DNA of 64,000 nucleotides, from positions 808,001-872,000 of the forward strand of contig OX485806.1 of NCBI GenBank assembly GCA_950295325.1, read 5' to 3'. Numbering within the stretch: the first letter of the stretch is position 1; every line of letters begins with the position of its first letter. Both the position numbers and the translations under genes were made by a program. Origin of the DNA: Polytrichum commune (taxonomy: Eukaryota; Streptophyta; Polytrichopsida; Polytrichales; Polytrichaceae). The notes below the pieces were generated by a model. It did not search any database, was not told where the DNA came from, and worked only from the letters and a program-made list of their open reading frames with translations. This document shows positions 34,715-47,299 of this stretch, piece by piece.

Positions 34715-36045
34715 TGGGAACTGTAGTCCTGGCCGGAGTTGGCGTGATTCATGTGGGTTTGCATGTTATTTTGGGCATTCCATTTGACAAGGGCTTAGCT
34801 GTGTGGATCTATTGGCATAAACCGCAAAGAAAACAAAGAAACTAATTGAATAGAAAATGAACTTTGGCAGTTTGTGTCGACTTACCTGAGAGCACATTTG
34901 GCTTGTAATTGTCGGATGGGTTTACCACATACGACTTGATAAAGGTACTTATCGATTTGGGGGGGGGGGATATAAACCACAATACCAAGTGAGAAGAAAT
35001 AATTAAAAGTAGACGTGCCTAAATCCAACACAACAATAATGTGGACAACCCTTGAGAAATATATCTGTGAGTATATATGTCTTACTTTGCTATATATGAA
35101 TTATTCCCCTCGCTATTAATTTACACTATATAACTATTATTTGCACCAAAATCCATGAAACTTATACTATGATGATGTGAATTTATGACCTCTACTCTAA
35201 GTGACAATGTTCGAGGGGGAGAGTGAGCCAATGCTAGATAGTGTTGGATAGTGGGTAAATGCAAAGAGTGATTGAGAGTGAGCCTCGCTAATTTAATTAT
35301 CCAAATTGATTCACATATAAGGCTTTCATTAAGGTGGCAAGGAGTTATATTGATGAGTCTCAAAAAGAAAAAGAAAAAGAAAGGATACTTAAGAATATGT
35401 TTGTTGAGTCATTGCTATTCATTTTATCAATGTTTATTTCTTACCTTAGTTTCCCTTCTTATGACTTTCATTCTTGTGATTGCAAGTACTATTCACTTGG
35501 TTTGATGCATATTCCAATAAGATATTTCAAGTGCAAGTTATCACTAGATATTTGTGTAAGCCTTTAGTTTAGTTTTGAGTTTGAGAAGGGCTAAATGTGA
35601 ATGTTTGCACAAGTACAAAATCCTCCCTATTTCTTTTGTAATTGTAGATCATCGTCTCAAGAGGTCGTAACGCTTGGCATTGATGAAGATAAAAGTATCA
35701 TCAACTCCTTAAAGGCCCAGTATTGGCAGTCATGCATTCAACACACAATCAAGGCTTGATGTTTGCATAAATGGTCGACTAAAGCATTAACATCTACCAA
35801 GTAATAAAGATGCTAGAAAGTTGGTGTGTCGATTGACGTGTTTTTCGTTTTCTTTTTTTCTTTTTTCTTTTGAGTTTTTGCGTGGGGGGTCGTGGTCTCA
35901 ACTATTATTGGACTACTACAGTTTTTGTGATCCTACATGGGTTGTGGAATTGGATATTATATGCTCCAAGTGAGTTCACGAATATTCGGGTCGAGGAATT
36001 ACCTTAAAATGGCCCAAACAAAGGGATCCCAATGTCAGCTTGGGC
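34715..36045. other. AT-rich non-coding stretch
   Basis: Holds a short AAAGAAAAAG-type repeat near 35361-35382 and a G-run near 34960. Two overlapping plus-strand frames at 35272-35567 are low-complexity or hydrophobic and have no domain. Confidence 0.4.
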
Positions 36046-36054
36046 CTCTTGCAC

Positions 36055-37374
36055 GGGAGACGTTAAATACCCCCCCCCCCCCCCATGAACTTTCCGGGGG
36101 GGATACCGTATTCTATCAAGGGCAGTCGCCCGTCCATTTTTCTGCACCCGACCGAAAATTGTTGCCCGCCCGCCCGACTTCCAAAAAACTATTGTACTTG
36201 CATTTTTGAAGGCTACTTGTCCACAAATCCCATATTGAGTGCACTTCATTTTCAAGGTCTCAAATCCAATATATATATATGTTCACTTCCATTGAGTAAA
36301 TAAGCAATTAACTAGATTTGATTTTCAAAGTGAAACCGCCAATAAAGCATGTAATTAACTTGGAAGTCACAAATATTACAAAATCCTCATTAGCACTAAG
36401 GTTATAATTTTTGTCACTTACAATTGAAAGGGACTTTGTCATTCTAAAATGAAACTAAAATTAATTTAAAAAAATTAATATTTTAATATAACATGTATAT
36501 AATATAATGTAATGTAATGTAATACCTTCTACTATCACAAAGTTTTCATACGCATTTAAACTAGTTAAGTAAGATTGAATGCAACTAAGTCTAATAATTT
36601 CTGATTAATCCTAATTAATCCCGATTAAATCAGAAAATATGGTTACCAAATTAATTAAACCTAATTAATCATATCTTATATTTACTGGATTTAGTGCCAT
36701 TATAAAATGCACTTACTGGAATTAATCATGATTTAAATGGAATTAACTCCAGTAAATATAATTTATGATTAATTAGGCTTAATTAATTTGGTAACCATAT
36801 TTTCTGATTTAATTGGGATTAATTAGGATTAATCAGAAATTATTAGACTTAGTTGCATTCAATCTTACTTAACTAGTTTAAATGCGTATGAAAACTTTGT
36901 GATAGAAGGTATTAAATATATATGAAATATTATATGATATTAGATATTATTTTATATTATTTTAAAATTTTAAAATTTTAATTCATTTTAGTTTCATTTT
37001 AGAATGACAAAGTCCCTTTCAATTGTAAGTGACAAAAATTATAACCTTAGTGCTAATGAGGATTTTGTAATATTTGTGACTTCCAAGTTAATTACATGCT
37101 TTATTGGTGGTTTCACTTTGAAAATGAAATCTAGTCAATTGCTTATTTACTCAATGGAAGTGAACATATATATTGGATTTGAGACCTTGAAAATGAAGTG
37201 CACTCAATATGGGATTTGTGGACAAGTAGCTTTCAAAAATGCAAGTACAATAGTTTTTTCGAAGTTGAGCGGGCGGACAATAGTTTTCAGTTGGGTGCAG
37301 AAAAATGGACGGGCGGTTGCCCCTAACAGAATATTCCCCCCCCAAAAGTTCGTGGGGGGGTATTTAACGCCCCC
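36055..37374. mobile_element. Long-TIR foldback element, Mutator-like, copy 3 (1320 bp, perfect 9-bp duplication)
   Basis: The 9-mer CTCTTGCAC lies directly before (36046-36054) and after (37375-37383) the element. The left end is GGGAGACGTTAAATACCCC and the right end, reversed, GGGGCGTTAAATACCCC. Each end then has a C-run, a GAACTTT word and a G-run that form a small inner hairpin. The arms extend several hundred bases, with GAAAATTGTTGCCCGCCCG and CCATTGAGTAAATAAGCAAT on the left and their complements on the right, around an AT-rich palindromic core. The 9-bp duplication assigns the family of three to Mutator-like elements. The frames inside are not genes. Confidence 0.85.
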
Positions 37375-37699
37375 CTCTTGCACCTCCTTGCCCCACTTCG
37401 GAATTCAACGTATGCTAAAATCATGTTGGCTCCTCTCTATTGTGACTACTTCCTAGCAATTGCACAAGACAAAGATTATCACGTCAAGTTTGCTAATTGT
37501 TGAACCTCAAACAATTATATTGTTTCCAGTTATAGGTGTTTGATTACGGGGAGCGCACATACCTTAGGTGTGCACAACAATTGCCGTTTTTTTTTTTGGT
37601 ACAAGTTGAACAATTTGAAGAAGAAAAAAGAAAAAGAAAACACAACAACAACAATATACATTGCGAACATGTGAGCAATGTCATTGGATCACATGTAAG

Positions 37700-37860
37700 T
37701 TATGGGTGCAAGCATGCCCAAGTGGACTAAACAAGTGCTCCGGTAACCTATGATTTTCGACGTAGATTTCATGACCTTAACTATTTTGAAGTTCGATTTT
37801 GTTTCGTATTCCTTGAATTCATTATCTACTTCAAGGCATCATCACAAAACTTTGTGGAAA
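37700..37860. repeat. Dispersed repeat, copy 1 (partner at about 41050-41350)
   Basis: The sequence from AAGCATGCCCAAGTGGAC through GTGCTCC, ATTTCATGACCTTAA, TATTTTGAA and CCTTGAATTCATTAT recurs in the same order at 41050-41350, with internal gaps. It is probably part of an unidentified repeat family. Confidence 0.5.
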
Positions 37861-40150
37861 ATCATAAATTTAATGTAAATTTATTGTATTTTCAACAAAT
37901 TTCATACAATCAGTTCTCCAATATCACCTACTTACACACCACTTGCACCGTCTTCAAAAATATATAGACTTTTCTTGGAATTTTTCTGGTCATCATAAAT
38001 TTATCGGCTTTATAAATCAACATGTTATTAAAATATCTCTTATTTTTTTCTCTAAAAAACTCAAAGCTAGTATATAAAATTGAATCACTTTCACTTAACA
38101 CTAGGCAGGGATTAGGAGTTGTCCGATTTACAAATATTATCAAAAACATGTCAAATATCTTAGATGAGTGTTTATCAATCCCTATGGCAACCCCAACAAA
38201 AACAAACTTTCTTATATTTGTTACTATGGTGACAAAAATGCACACAAAACATAGTGTGGAATGTTGAACAATTAGCGTTGGCCCACCTAATCGCACAATT
38301 TCAATGTAGTCCTCAATTTGCTTTCGTTACCATTGAATTGTGTAGGCCATGCGGCAGGAATCGGCGGATAGGCACTTATGGTGACGTCAGCTAATGGCTT
38401 TTATTGCCACAAGCAATTGGCCAATGGTTGCACTCCCTTACACCGACGAAATACCGGTAAGTACAATCTAACTTACTCTTGCCATTATAATTTTCTGCAC
38501 TTTATCTCCTTCCGTGTTGTTCACATGATGTCAAAAGTCTTAAAAAAAACTATTGAGGGTTTTATTGCAACTGTTTTTTGTGAAGGTAAGGCTTAGCATG
38601 TCTTATATGAACAGTTTTAGCTCTCGTAGGATATGAAACACGAAGTCAATGCAAGATGATTAGCAAATCAAATTTATGCACTTCGCCATTTTCCTCATGT
38701 GAATCTCTTATTCATTATCAAAGCGAAGACTCTCTATGTCATTAAATGATCATATATCCTCTTTTAGTTACAAGCAAATTTTGAGGCCTAGCTTTCAACT
38801 CCTCTAGAAGAGAATCAACAGTCAATACCTCACAATCTTTGACTTAGTGTTTTTGTTGATGAAGTTGGTGTCGAATGCTCTACCATATATGCTTATGTCC
38901 GCACATCATAGATTTGGGATATTAGAACATTTAATATATTTGAGGTTGTTGACAATATAGTTTCGGGCATCTTCATGTTGTTTGATCCATATATTAATTT
39001 GAGACTAGAGAAAGTCTCAATTTAATGAATATAGTGTTACTAAATAGAATCTTACATTCAACTACTTCTATTGTTCAGTCTTCTTTGTTGCAAGGTGTTA
39101 AGTTCATTGTGAGACCCACAATTTATGAAGCTCATACAAAGTGGATATGTGGGACATGTAATGAGACTACTCCGGACTCCTCCAAAATAATGTTACTCGG
39201 TTTAGCACCCCTTTGTGTTTGCATTTGGTGGACAACGTGTGAAAATGCCCTTTGATCCACAGTTAACCCATACACCATGGACAGATAAATTAGTAATAAT
39301 TGTGCCTTTGGTTTACAAAATATACATAAGGCTCGGTTTTATTTTTTTATTCACAATGGGTTTACTATGCCATATGAAACATTGGACCCATATGTAAATT
39401 CGCAGCAATGGCATACATACATAGTACATACATAGGAGATTGTAGAAAGCTAAATAAGGCTTAAAGGTGGAAACATATATATAACATCTTCATATGTGCA
39501 TCCAATCTATGGATGGCTCATCCACCATCATCAAGCATCACCAATCCAATACCGTAGGGTTTGGGGATTGGTATCAAGATGTCGGGGGGTTTAACCCCCC
39601 ACTGTTTAAGCCTATGAAATAGTTGTTTTGAGTGCATTTCATTGAATGATACATGTGGAATATTCATAGCCAAATTGTGATCACTAATGTAACATGACCA
39701 CAAATGGACCCACACTAAGGTCCATAACCTTAAAAAAAAATGAAGAATTCTTGAAAACACCCTCTCAGTTGCGAAGATTCAAAGTTCCATAATTGGAGTT
39801 GAGTAGCAAAAGGTATAAGATGTCAAAGTGAGGTTTATGTTTCTCCGTAATTATAAATTAGTAAATCCTTTGAGACTAGTATTGTGTGAACAAATGGTCT
39901 CAACCAATCTTGGATTGGTACCCAAGATGTGGAGTCTTCATACCACGTCACATGAACGTATCTGGTGTCAAAAGGGGTATTATTTGAGGCATAGGCCTTA
40001 CTTATGTTGGAGCTGTCACTCACTTACTTATGTCTCGGTATGGTATATGGTGGACTTGCCATGTGTGCACGTAGGTCATGCTATGCCTCCACTTATTGTG
40101 TTAATTTTTATGAACATTTAACATATGCTTCGTATCTATCGTACCCTTAA
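37861..40150. other. AT-rich non-coding stretch
   Basis: The largest frame, minus strand 37928-38296, is a composition-driven frame without a domain. No gene is supported. Position 39584-39600 has a short G-run/C-run hairpin (GGGGGGTTTAACCCCCC). Confidence 0.4.
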
Positions 40151-40153
40151 ATG

Positions 40154-40245
40154 TGTCCACAATAGGTCACAAATTGATATAGGTCCACAATAGGTCACAA
40201 ATTGATATAGGTCCACAATAGGTCACAAATTAATAAAGGTCCACC
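40154..40245. repeat. 28-bp tandem repeat, three copies plus a partial
   Basis: TCCACAATAGGTCACAAATT recurs with starts at 40156, 40184 and 40212, and a truncated fourth start at 40240, giving an exact 28-bp period. The third copy has two substitutions. Confidence 0.9.
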
Positions 40246-43200
40246 CAAGGGGAGTTCACTGGCAATTATGTAGAAATGACATACGTGAAAAAGTAGGGCA
40301 TAATACATTCAAAGACATAAATGTTATATTTTGTTTACATCGTCATTAGGTTCCACTATATATCCATTCGTAAATTGTATATAACATACGGTTCTATGAA
40401 TTGTGCTAATTTACTTCTATTTTTTGAATGAGTAATTTTTTTTGGAAGATAAATACATTTAGAGGGTAAATTAAGTTACATTATGTTAAAGACATAGTGG
40501 AGTTTTTTTTGAAAATATGATTGGAATTTGAATCATTATAGATGAAATTTGGTTCAATATGGATGAAACAAGAAGAAAAATTATTTTTGAGGTCTGGAAG
40601 CATGTTGAGCTAATTTTCTCTTTTCATTGTTCATTTTGCACAACTCCCACAACTGCATAATCATGCCATGTTCAAATTGTTAAGACATTTGGTCATTTTG
40701 CTATATTTCCTTATGTCATTAGACATCAAACAAAAGAATGAGCTCTACTCCAATACCATGAGGGAAAAAATAAAACCCCAATCTTCTAATAAATAGAGTA
40801 GGGTGAAGTTTATTGCACAATTATGGATTTTATAATTACCTATCGATGGGAGGAAAATGGTGAAAGTAGGACTTTTTATAGTTAAAGGGTCCAAAAAAAC
40901 TCAAAGACTAAGATAACTAGCCCCTAAACAAGTACTTGGTTCTTGCATGTGTATGCCAATTTTCTATAGAGGTGCCTTCCCCAGGTCCACCTATCTTATA
41001 GCTAGTATATTGAAAGGCTTTTGTGAGGATGAAGATGAGGTTTTGGATGCAAGCATGGCAAAGTGGACCAAAAAGTGCTCCAATATACTAAAACCATTTA
41101 ATTGCTCTGGTCAAACGGCTAAAAGTAGTGGATAAACCATATTTAAATTGGATTTTTTTCACAATGCTCTTTACTTTTGTATTAAGTACTGAAATAGAAA
41201 ATGAAGATGATATTTTCAACAAAATCATTAAAAGTAACGCTCAATAGCAACTAGATAACTCTAGTTTTGGATGTAAATTTCATGACCTTAAATATTTTGA
41301 ACTTCAAATTTATGTTAACAATCCTTGAATTCATTATTGAGGGAATTAACAATATTATATAGAAAAGCATCAATTTATTGTAATTTCATGAAAGCTTTGT
41401 TTTGAACAAAATTTTGTGGACAAACCTAGTCGCCAATTGATTTACCGGTGCTTGACGTAAACAAACTGTGGCAATTTGGGATTTATATTTTGAGCACATA
41501 CTCCAACCATATCATAACACACGTATGTTTGGCTTCTTCTCAACAACGAGCCTTGCCATATACTAATCGTAGGTAAAATTTGTTCAACCTTTCAAACCCT
41601 ACTTTAATATAGGTTGCAATTACGATGAGTGACCACATAGGGCCCACGTACCTTATGATGTGAAAAATGTATTATGGACTTCCATGTGATGTTGTAAGGT
41701 GCTTATTGGTTCATGTCTTTAGATACTAGATTAAACCTCCACGTGTGGCTGAAATGCAAATTTCCAAGAACAATTGTTCATAACAAAAGCCAAAACATGA
41801 ATCACTGTACAAACTGCAATAGTCAACAACTTCTTTAACATCATTCAGTACATGTTTATGTGGGAATCAAGGTATGTGGATGTTGTTTGCTTCTTTCCTC
41901 ATGTTCTCGCACTTTACCATATTAGATCCACACAACAAAAACCTGACAGTGTTGCATTAGCAAATTTACAATGAAACATCAACGATTAAATCAAGCTGAA
42001 TATTTCACACCCTAACTATGATCGGTCACATTTTGTTCAGGCAACACCACAAACAAAAAAATGGGTGCCTCAGTTCCACTTGCAGTTTGTGTAGAGGACA
42101 TACATGAGACACACAAACATGCTCCAATGGATGTGGATATGATTTTGGGGCAGGCAATGCATGATGTTGTATAAATTTCAACAAGTTTTAGAGCACCATT
42201 AGATGTCATCCACCATTCTCTTTGAAGGCGGAAGTCTGTTTAGAAAAAATGACCAGCCGGTGAAATGTGAACTCCAACAATTTCATCTACACCCTTTCAG
42301 TCGGACATGTCCAATATGGTGAACCTGGATGAAAGCTCATGCCATAGAACTCCACCGTAGAGAATGAGATTTCTAGTTCATCCTTCAGTGCAGCCAACTT
42401 CGATAATCTCAAATCCTCCAAGTTCGCCCAAAGTATCTTTTGAGAAACCCATGTATTGATGTGCTGGCTCTTGAGAGAACCACCTCATGTTTTCTTGAAA
42501 TTGAGTGACGATGTTGTATTCGTGTGTTTTCCACCTCCTTGTGAAATCGTAGGGCCACATCGCGCAATCGTACTTGACCAAGCATAGAGCATTGTACTTG
42601 GCACTTTTGTCCATTGTAGTTTTCCATACTTTGCAAGAAAGCGCCAAGTTATGCATTACTTGCAAACACAACAGGATGTCCACTGCCATTTCTGCACCCA
42701 TATCCACCTTCGTGGCACCCACCAACATGTTTGGAACAAACACCTCCAACTGCACATCTTGGTCCAAGTCCAATACAAATGGCTCCATCACATGGGATTG
42801 GCTAGATCTCTCCCACCTTGCTACGCCAAACCCAACCAACCACAATATCTTCCAACAGTTTAATGCTCATGAATGTTTGCAAAACCAAAACTACTACATT
42901 CTATTTTCTTGCATGCATGCTCTCAACAGTCACCTCATCTTTTGCTGAAAAACTTGGATATCATGAATCTGGATATGCATGAGTGGGGAAATCTATAACT
43001 AGCTAGCATTTACATAAAATGAGAGAATCCCCACAAAAAATACAAATATAACATTTTTGTGGGTCCCAGTTTGCATGTGCCCCAATTCCACCAAGATTGT
43101 GTTGCACCTAGCAAGAGAACTACAAACTTTTGCGGGATAGGAGGAGCAATTTGTGTGGTTGTATGGTTTATGTTAAGGTTATCACATATATTTTTGGTTG

Positions 43201-43390
43201 TGTCCATTTGTTCTATGGTACCGAAGTTGTTGTTTTGGTGGTAACACTATATTCGTTAAATTGAGACTTTTTGGGCATTTTGAGACATTCACAAAAATAA
43301 GAACAAGGATAAATGGAACACATATTGGAGAAAGTTGTAAGATGCGAACACTTTGAAGCGGGTGTTTAGAACAAGAACCCCATTAATAAC
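40246..43390. other. AT-rich non-coding stretch
   Basis: Includes the second copy of the dispersed repeat at about 41050-41350. A 155-residue minus-strand frame at 42378-42845 overlaps a plus-strand frame at 42574-42948. Neither shows a domain, but the minus one is long for this composition and could be a decayed exon or element fragment. Confidence 0.4.
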
Positions 43391-43400
43391 TCATATTTGG

Positions 43401-43680
43401 GATTGTTTAGGGTGGGCAATCCAAACCTTAGGCCAAGTTGAAGGGGAAATCTTAAAACATTCATATTATCGCACAAAAACTTGTATGAATATGGTTTAGG
43501 TAGGGCAATCCAAACCATAGATCATATTGAAGGGGAAATATGTGAACCAATATAATATAACATACAAAATATTCCAAACTCATATTTGTGATGGTTTAGG
43601 TAGGGCAATCCAAACCTTAGACCATATGGAAGGGGAAATCATGTGACACTTATATTATTGCAAAAAAAACATACAAAGTG
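43401..43680. repeat. Tandem repeat of ~90-100 bp, three copies
   Basis: GGTTTAGGTAGGGCAATCC with CAAACC-TAGA-CATATTGAAG and GGGGAAAT recurs with starts near 43411, 43499 and 43599. A related single copy (GGTTTAGGTAGGACGACCC) lies near 63069. The two later units are closest to each other. Confidence 0.8.
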
Positions 43681-43817
43681 TGGCATGTAAAATGCATAGC
43701 ATGCTAACACCACACATCCATTGGAAAGTGCAACCCAAAATGTTCTTGCCTATGGCCCACAACCCTACGCCTACTATGGCCTATCTAGCCTCGGAAACTA
43801 CCTCTTTTTCTTTTGCT

Positions 43818-44578
43818 TCATTTTCTTTTGTTTTTTTGTTTTTTTGCCTCTTTTTCTTTTGCTGCGGCTTCTTTTGCTCGCATTGCTTCAACATTCCTGA
43901 AAATCTCCGCCCCGCGACTATAGCCATTCTTGGGGTGACAGCCAACAATAACACATTTTGGATTCCGTCGGCCGCCCGAATTATACGACGAAGAATTCGA
44001 ATACGATGAAGTGGACTGTCTTGCATTTCTGGTCATGGAGTAGAAACGCTCCAACTCGACGGACGGATCATCCCGCATAGGTTTACGGGCGGGAGCAACC
44101 TGCAACGCGTGAATGCAAGAACACACGTATTAGTTAAGGGAGGAAGACCCAAACGTGTCACACGTTCATTTTTTTAAGTGCGGGATGATTGTAATGCGTG
44201 GTTAACCATGTTTTTTTGGAGGGGGGGGGGGTTCACCTTGTCACCGGGGGCGTTCCCGTCGGAGTTGGCGAGGAGGGGCAAGGCGTCCCGCAAAGGGATA
44301 GGAAGGGTGCCACTCTTCGTGGGCCGAGCGTCCATCCGCAGCCGCCGTTGAGGTGTAATACTGCCGCCGGGCCGAGAGGGGGACGTCCGGACGCATTTGC
44401 GATTTATGCCCTTGAGCGGCGACGGGGACGGAGATGGCCAGAAGATTTGCTTGGGTGGGGGGCTATCGACGACGCCGGCGTCGATAGGCTCCTTGGAGTA
44501 GTCGATGGTGGACGCGGCATCGTAGAAGAAGCTCCCCAAGTTTGATTCGCTGACGATCTCAATCGAGGGCTCCAAACG
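43818..44578 (-). CDS. Two GC-rich exons of an unidentified gene (Ser/Pro-rich, then charged Lys/Glu-rich)
   Basis: Two minus-strand segments with matching splice signals. The first exon starts after a T-rich stretch ending in GCGCCAG (44579) and ends at 44237 with CAAG before GTGAAC. The next starts at 44099 after TTGCAG and ends at a stop at 43818. Both junctions are in phase 0 and the frame is open throughout. The first exon reads EPSIEIVSESNLGSFFYD, then a Pro/Ser-rich region (PSPSPSPLKG) and Arg-rich patches. The second reads VAPARKPMRDDPSVELERFY, a Ser-rich stretch (RQSTSSYSNSSSYNSGG) and a charged helix (EAMRAKEAAAKEKEAKKQ). No family is recognised. GC content is far above the surroundings. 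The exons lie just downstream of the FCP1-like exon on the same strand and could be part of that gene or a separate one. Confidence 0.5.
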
Positions 44579-44689
44579 CTGGCGCAAAAAAGGAAACAAA
44601 ACAAAATCCAAGGGGAGGGGGGAGCATGTGAAAATCGATATACAATTGAGGCATAATATATCACACACAATGGCACACCATGTAGTATC

Positions 44690-45517
44690 TCAAATGAGTT
44701 TATTATATTTCGCGTGAGCGTACAACTCTCTGTACATATAGTCCTTCGGATCCATGTATCTTTCGCCTATCGGATTACAACTAAGGAACCGGGGCACGGG
44801 TAGTCCGCTCCCCACGAGCGTTTGAATGTACTTAAGTAGGTCTAACAAAAAGCGGTCTCGGACCTTCTCGACCGTCCACGTGGGGCAAACTATGAAGTTC
44901 GAGGTCGGGTTCAAAATGTTTTTGGAAGCGATGTCGTCCACCATCAACGTGTTGTCACGGGTGGGGCGAACGTCATAGGGACAGCCGACCATGGTCGGAC
45001 GCTGGTCCCATACGACTGGCTTCAAGACCTTAAGAAATTGGTTTACGGCGGGGTTGTTGGGCTTCTTCACAACCCTGCCCTCGGGGGTGTATAACGATCT
45101 ACAAGAATCCTGTCCTAGGACCAAGCACGGGGGTTGGAGTCCCTTGAAGATGAACTCCACGACGGCCTGGGTATTCTCGGACTTCATGGAACTCCAAATG
45201 ATCACCCACCATTTGGATAGGGCGACCTGCAGGAAGCGCCGAAGCCACGGGCGGAGGTACACTAGCTTGCTTTTGATGTACACGGGGGGACCATCGTAGT
45301 TGGCATCCTCGGGCTTGCAGAAAGGGACCGTTGGGACCCTCGGACAATGCACGCACTGGACAAGGACCCCGTTCAGGTCTAGCACGAGGAACCGGGTTTT
45401 GGGAGGCGAAGGTGGCGAGGGCAAAATCGGGGGGACCACCGCGCTGTCCTCCACACTCCTCGGAGAGGATCGGTGGGGAGCCGCGACGCTATGCTCCGAA
45501 CCCTGCAGCGACGAGCG
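44690..45517 (-). pseudogene. FCP1/NIF-type HAD phosphatase-like protein, 5' end cut by a retrotransposon
   Basis: A minus-strand frame open from the retrotransposon edge (45517) to a TGA at 44690. It matches the FCP1/NLI-interacting-factor phosphatase fold: FLVLDLNGVLVQC holds the first HAD motif, VYLRPWLRRFLQ and WWVIIWSSMKSENTQAVVEF the second block, KPNNPAVNQFLKVLKPVVWD the middle block, and NTLMVDDIASKNILNPTSNF the VDD motif. The first motif reads DLNG rather than the DxDx(T/V) needed for phosphoryl transfer, so catalysis is doubtful. Plant relatives with the same change are known and their role is unclear. No ATG lies in frame inside this segment. The frame continues upstream across the insertion site at 52828, for about ten codons to a stop or possible splice acceptor. 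The retrotransposon thus sits in or next to the first coding exon, and the copy is probably disrupted. Confidence 0.7.
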
Positions 45518-46494
45518 TGTCGCAACCCTTGCTAGCCCCCCCCCTTGACCATCTTGCCAATTTTCAATTCTAGCAAAGGTTACGAGTGGCTAACCCTTCG
45601 CATACCGCCATGCTAATGGTTAGCTCCTCTAACCCCGGACCAATAGTTCATAGGAGGGAACCAACCCTCCTACTTTGCTTTCGGAACTCACCCCTTAATC
45701 GGTAACCCATTTCCCCAATGTGGACTTCCATCCATGGAAGTCCACTCCTATGTTGATCATCGCGTTGCCGGAGCAACACTACAACAACCCGAACCATACT
45801 AGGCAACTATGGCCTCACAATAGGCCAAAGCCCATGGAGGCCTTGCCGTTCGGCCTCGGGTGGGTGAGGCCACGCCACCTCACCCATATAAGCCTCTAGG
45901 ACTTCACGCGGGGCCCCTACCCCACCGTCAACCAACCTCTTGTCTCTCTACCAAGAGTTGGGGCCAAGTGGACATTTTCCTTTAGCTGCTGGGCCTAGAA
46001 CCCCCCAGCAGCTTCAGACCATCATAACTTCCTGGTATGATGTCTGATCATAACAACCAACCACGCCATCCTCATCTACGCTTCACGTAGATGCCGATGG
46101 ACTCCTCACTTGCTCCATTCGAGCAAGTCTTGAGGAAGTTATGCCTGTTTGAACCTTGGCAGTCCCGGGAATCCCTCCCAGGCACTGCTGTACCAGGGCG
46201 CTGTCCCGGGACAGCGCCCCACTCAAATGGCCATAACTCCTAGCTCACACCTCCGATTGAGGTGATCTTGAGCATTCTAGAATCACCACGCCATGAGCTA
46301 CGCATAGCTCATGGCCTTACCCTCATGCCTCCTAGTCTCCGTGGGTGGGAGGCGTTCCCAACGCCCGGGGCCCTCACCCACACTAGGATCACTTGGGCCC
46401 TCTCACCAATGGCGCCACAAGTCCCGGGTGTCACTCCGGGGTCCCCCTTGTGCCCATGGTGTTTCGGGCACTCCTCATGGAGAGGTGCGCGACA
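45518..46494 (-). repeat. 3' LTR of the 7.3-kb retrotransposon
   Basis: 977 bp, starting TGTCGCAACCC and ending GTGCGCGACA on the plus strand. Same length as the partner at 51846-52822, with no difference noticed by eye. It contains a small palindrome CGCTGTCCCGGGACAGCG near 46199-46216 and a GAGCTACGCATAGCTC palindrome near 46297. Confidence 0.95.
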
Positions 46495-46510
46495 CTCACC
46501 CCCACCAAAC
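46495..46510 (-). promoter_or_regulatory. Polypurine tract for plus-strand priming
   Basis: On the minus strand, GTTTGGTGGGGGTGAG lies directly upstream of the 3' LTR. It is purine-rich and in the expected place for second-strand priming. Confidence 0.7.
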
Positions 46511-47299
46511 GGAGTCGATGCCCTCATCGACTATACTCGTAGTCGGCACACCAATTCTCAAGTTGCCATCCTCTATGGTGCGGCATTGTGTTTACCTTAG
46601 GGCGCGACCCCCACAATGCATCTTCAAATTTGGCATAGTCCCAAAGGTGTCGTTACTAGGTGGTCCGTTAGCGACCTTGGAACTCCTCCAAGGACCTAAC
46701 CTACAATAGACCCACCTACTTTGAGACTCACTTGGGTTGCCCCTCCTTTGGGGCCTCCCCCGTTAGGCTCCACTAGCCTAACATGACACATCTAGGCGAG
46801 ACCTCAACGCTTCCACTAAGTTGTCTCGGTTGCAACTCCGAGATGGCTTTCCATTGTTAAGCCACGCCTCGATCGCACGGGGGTGATGCCAAGTCCCGCC
46901 CGACTCGGTTCCCACTTTGCTCTTTCGAGACATGGGTTCATGACTCCCATGCGCCAACTCTCGTTAGCTCGCGGGTAGCACTTTTATGAGCACGCGCCAT
47001 CACCTTGTCCCCGCCCGGACAAGCCCACAACTAAGAAGTTTCTTGGTTTTATCCAAGGCCCCTCCAAGTCATGGCCCCAATTACTCGGCTTACCCAACCT
47101 AGTTTGGCATGTCTATTCCCCCTCTTCCATTAACCAAGCACAAGTACAAGACTAGGACCTCATCTCATACTTTTCTCTTTGCACCACTAAAGTTTGGACT
47201 TTATTCCCTCAAGCCAAAGAACAAGTGCATGTTGTGGAGCAATTAACCTCGAAGCTATGTTTGCTACTAGAGTCTCTCCCCCACTAAAGGAGATTGATG

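Noticed and set aside
37004-37456. 150-residue frame as a gene
   Set aside because: It lies in the right arm of a foldback element, and the same peptide appears from the other copies of that element.
42378-42845. 155-residue minus-strand gene
   Set aside because: Overlaps an equally long plus-strand frame, and no domain, splice site or paralogue was seen; kept only as a remark.
43680-44009. 109-residue plus-strand frame, Phe-rich
   Set aside because: It is the complement of the Lys/Glu-rich exon on the minus strand.
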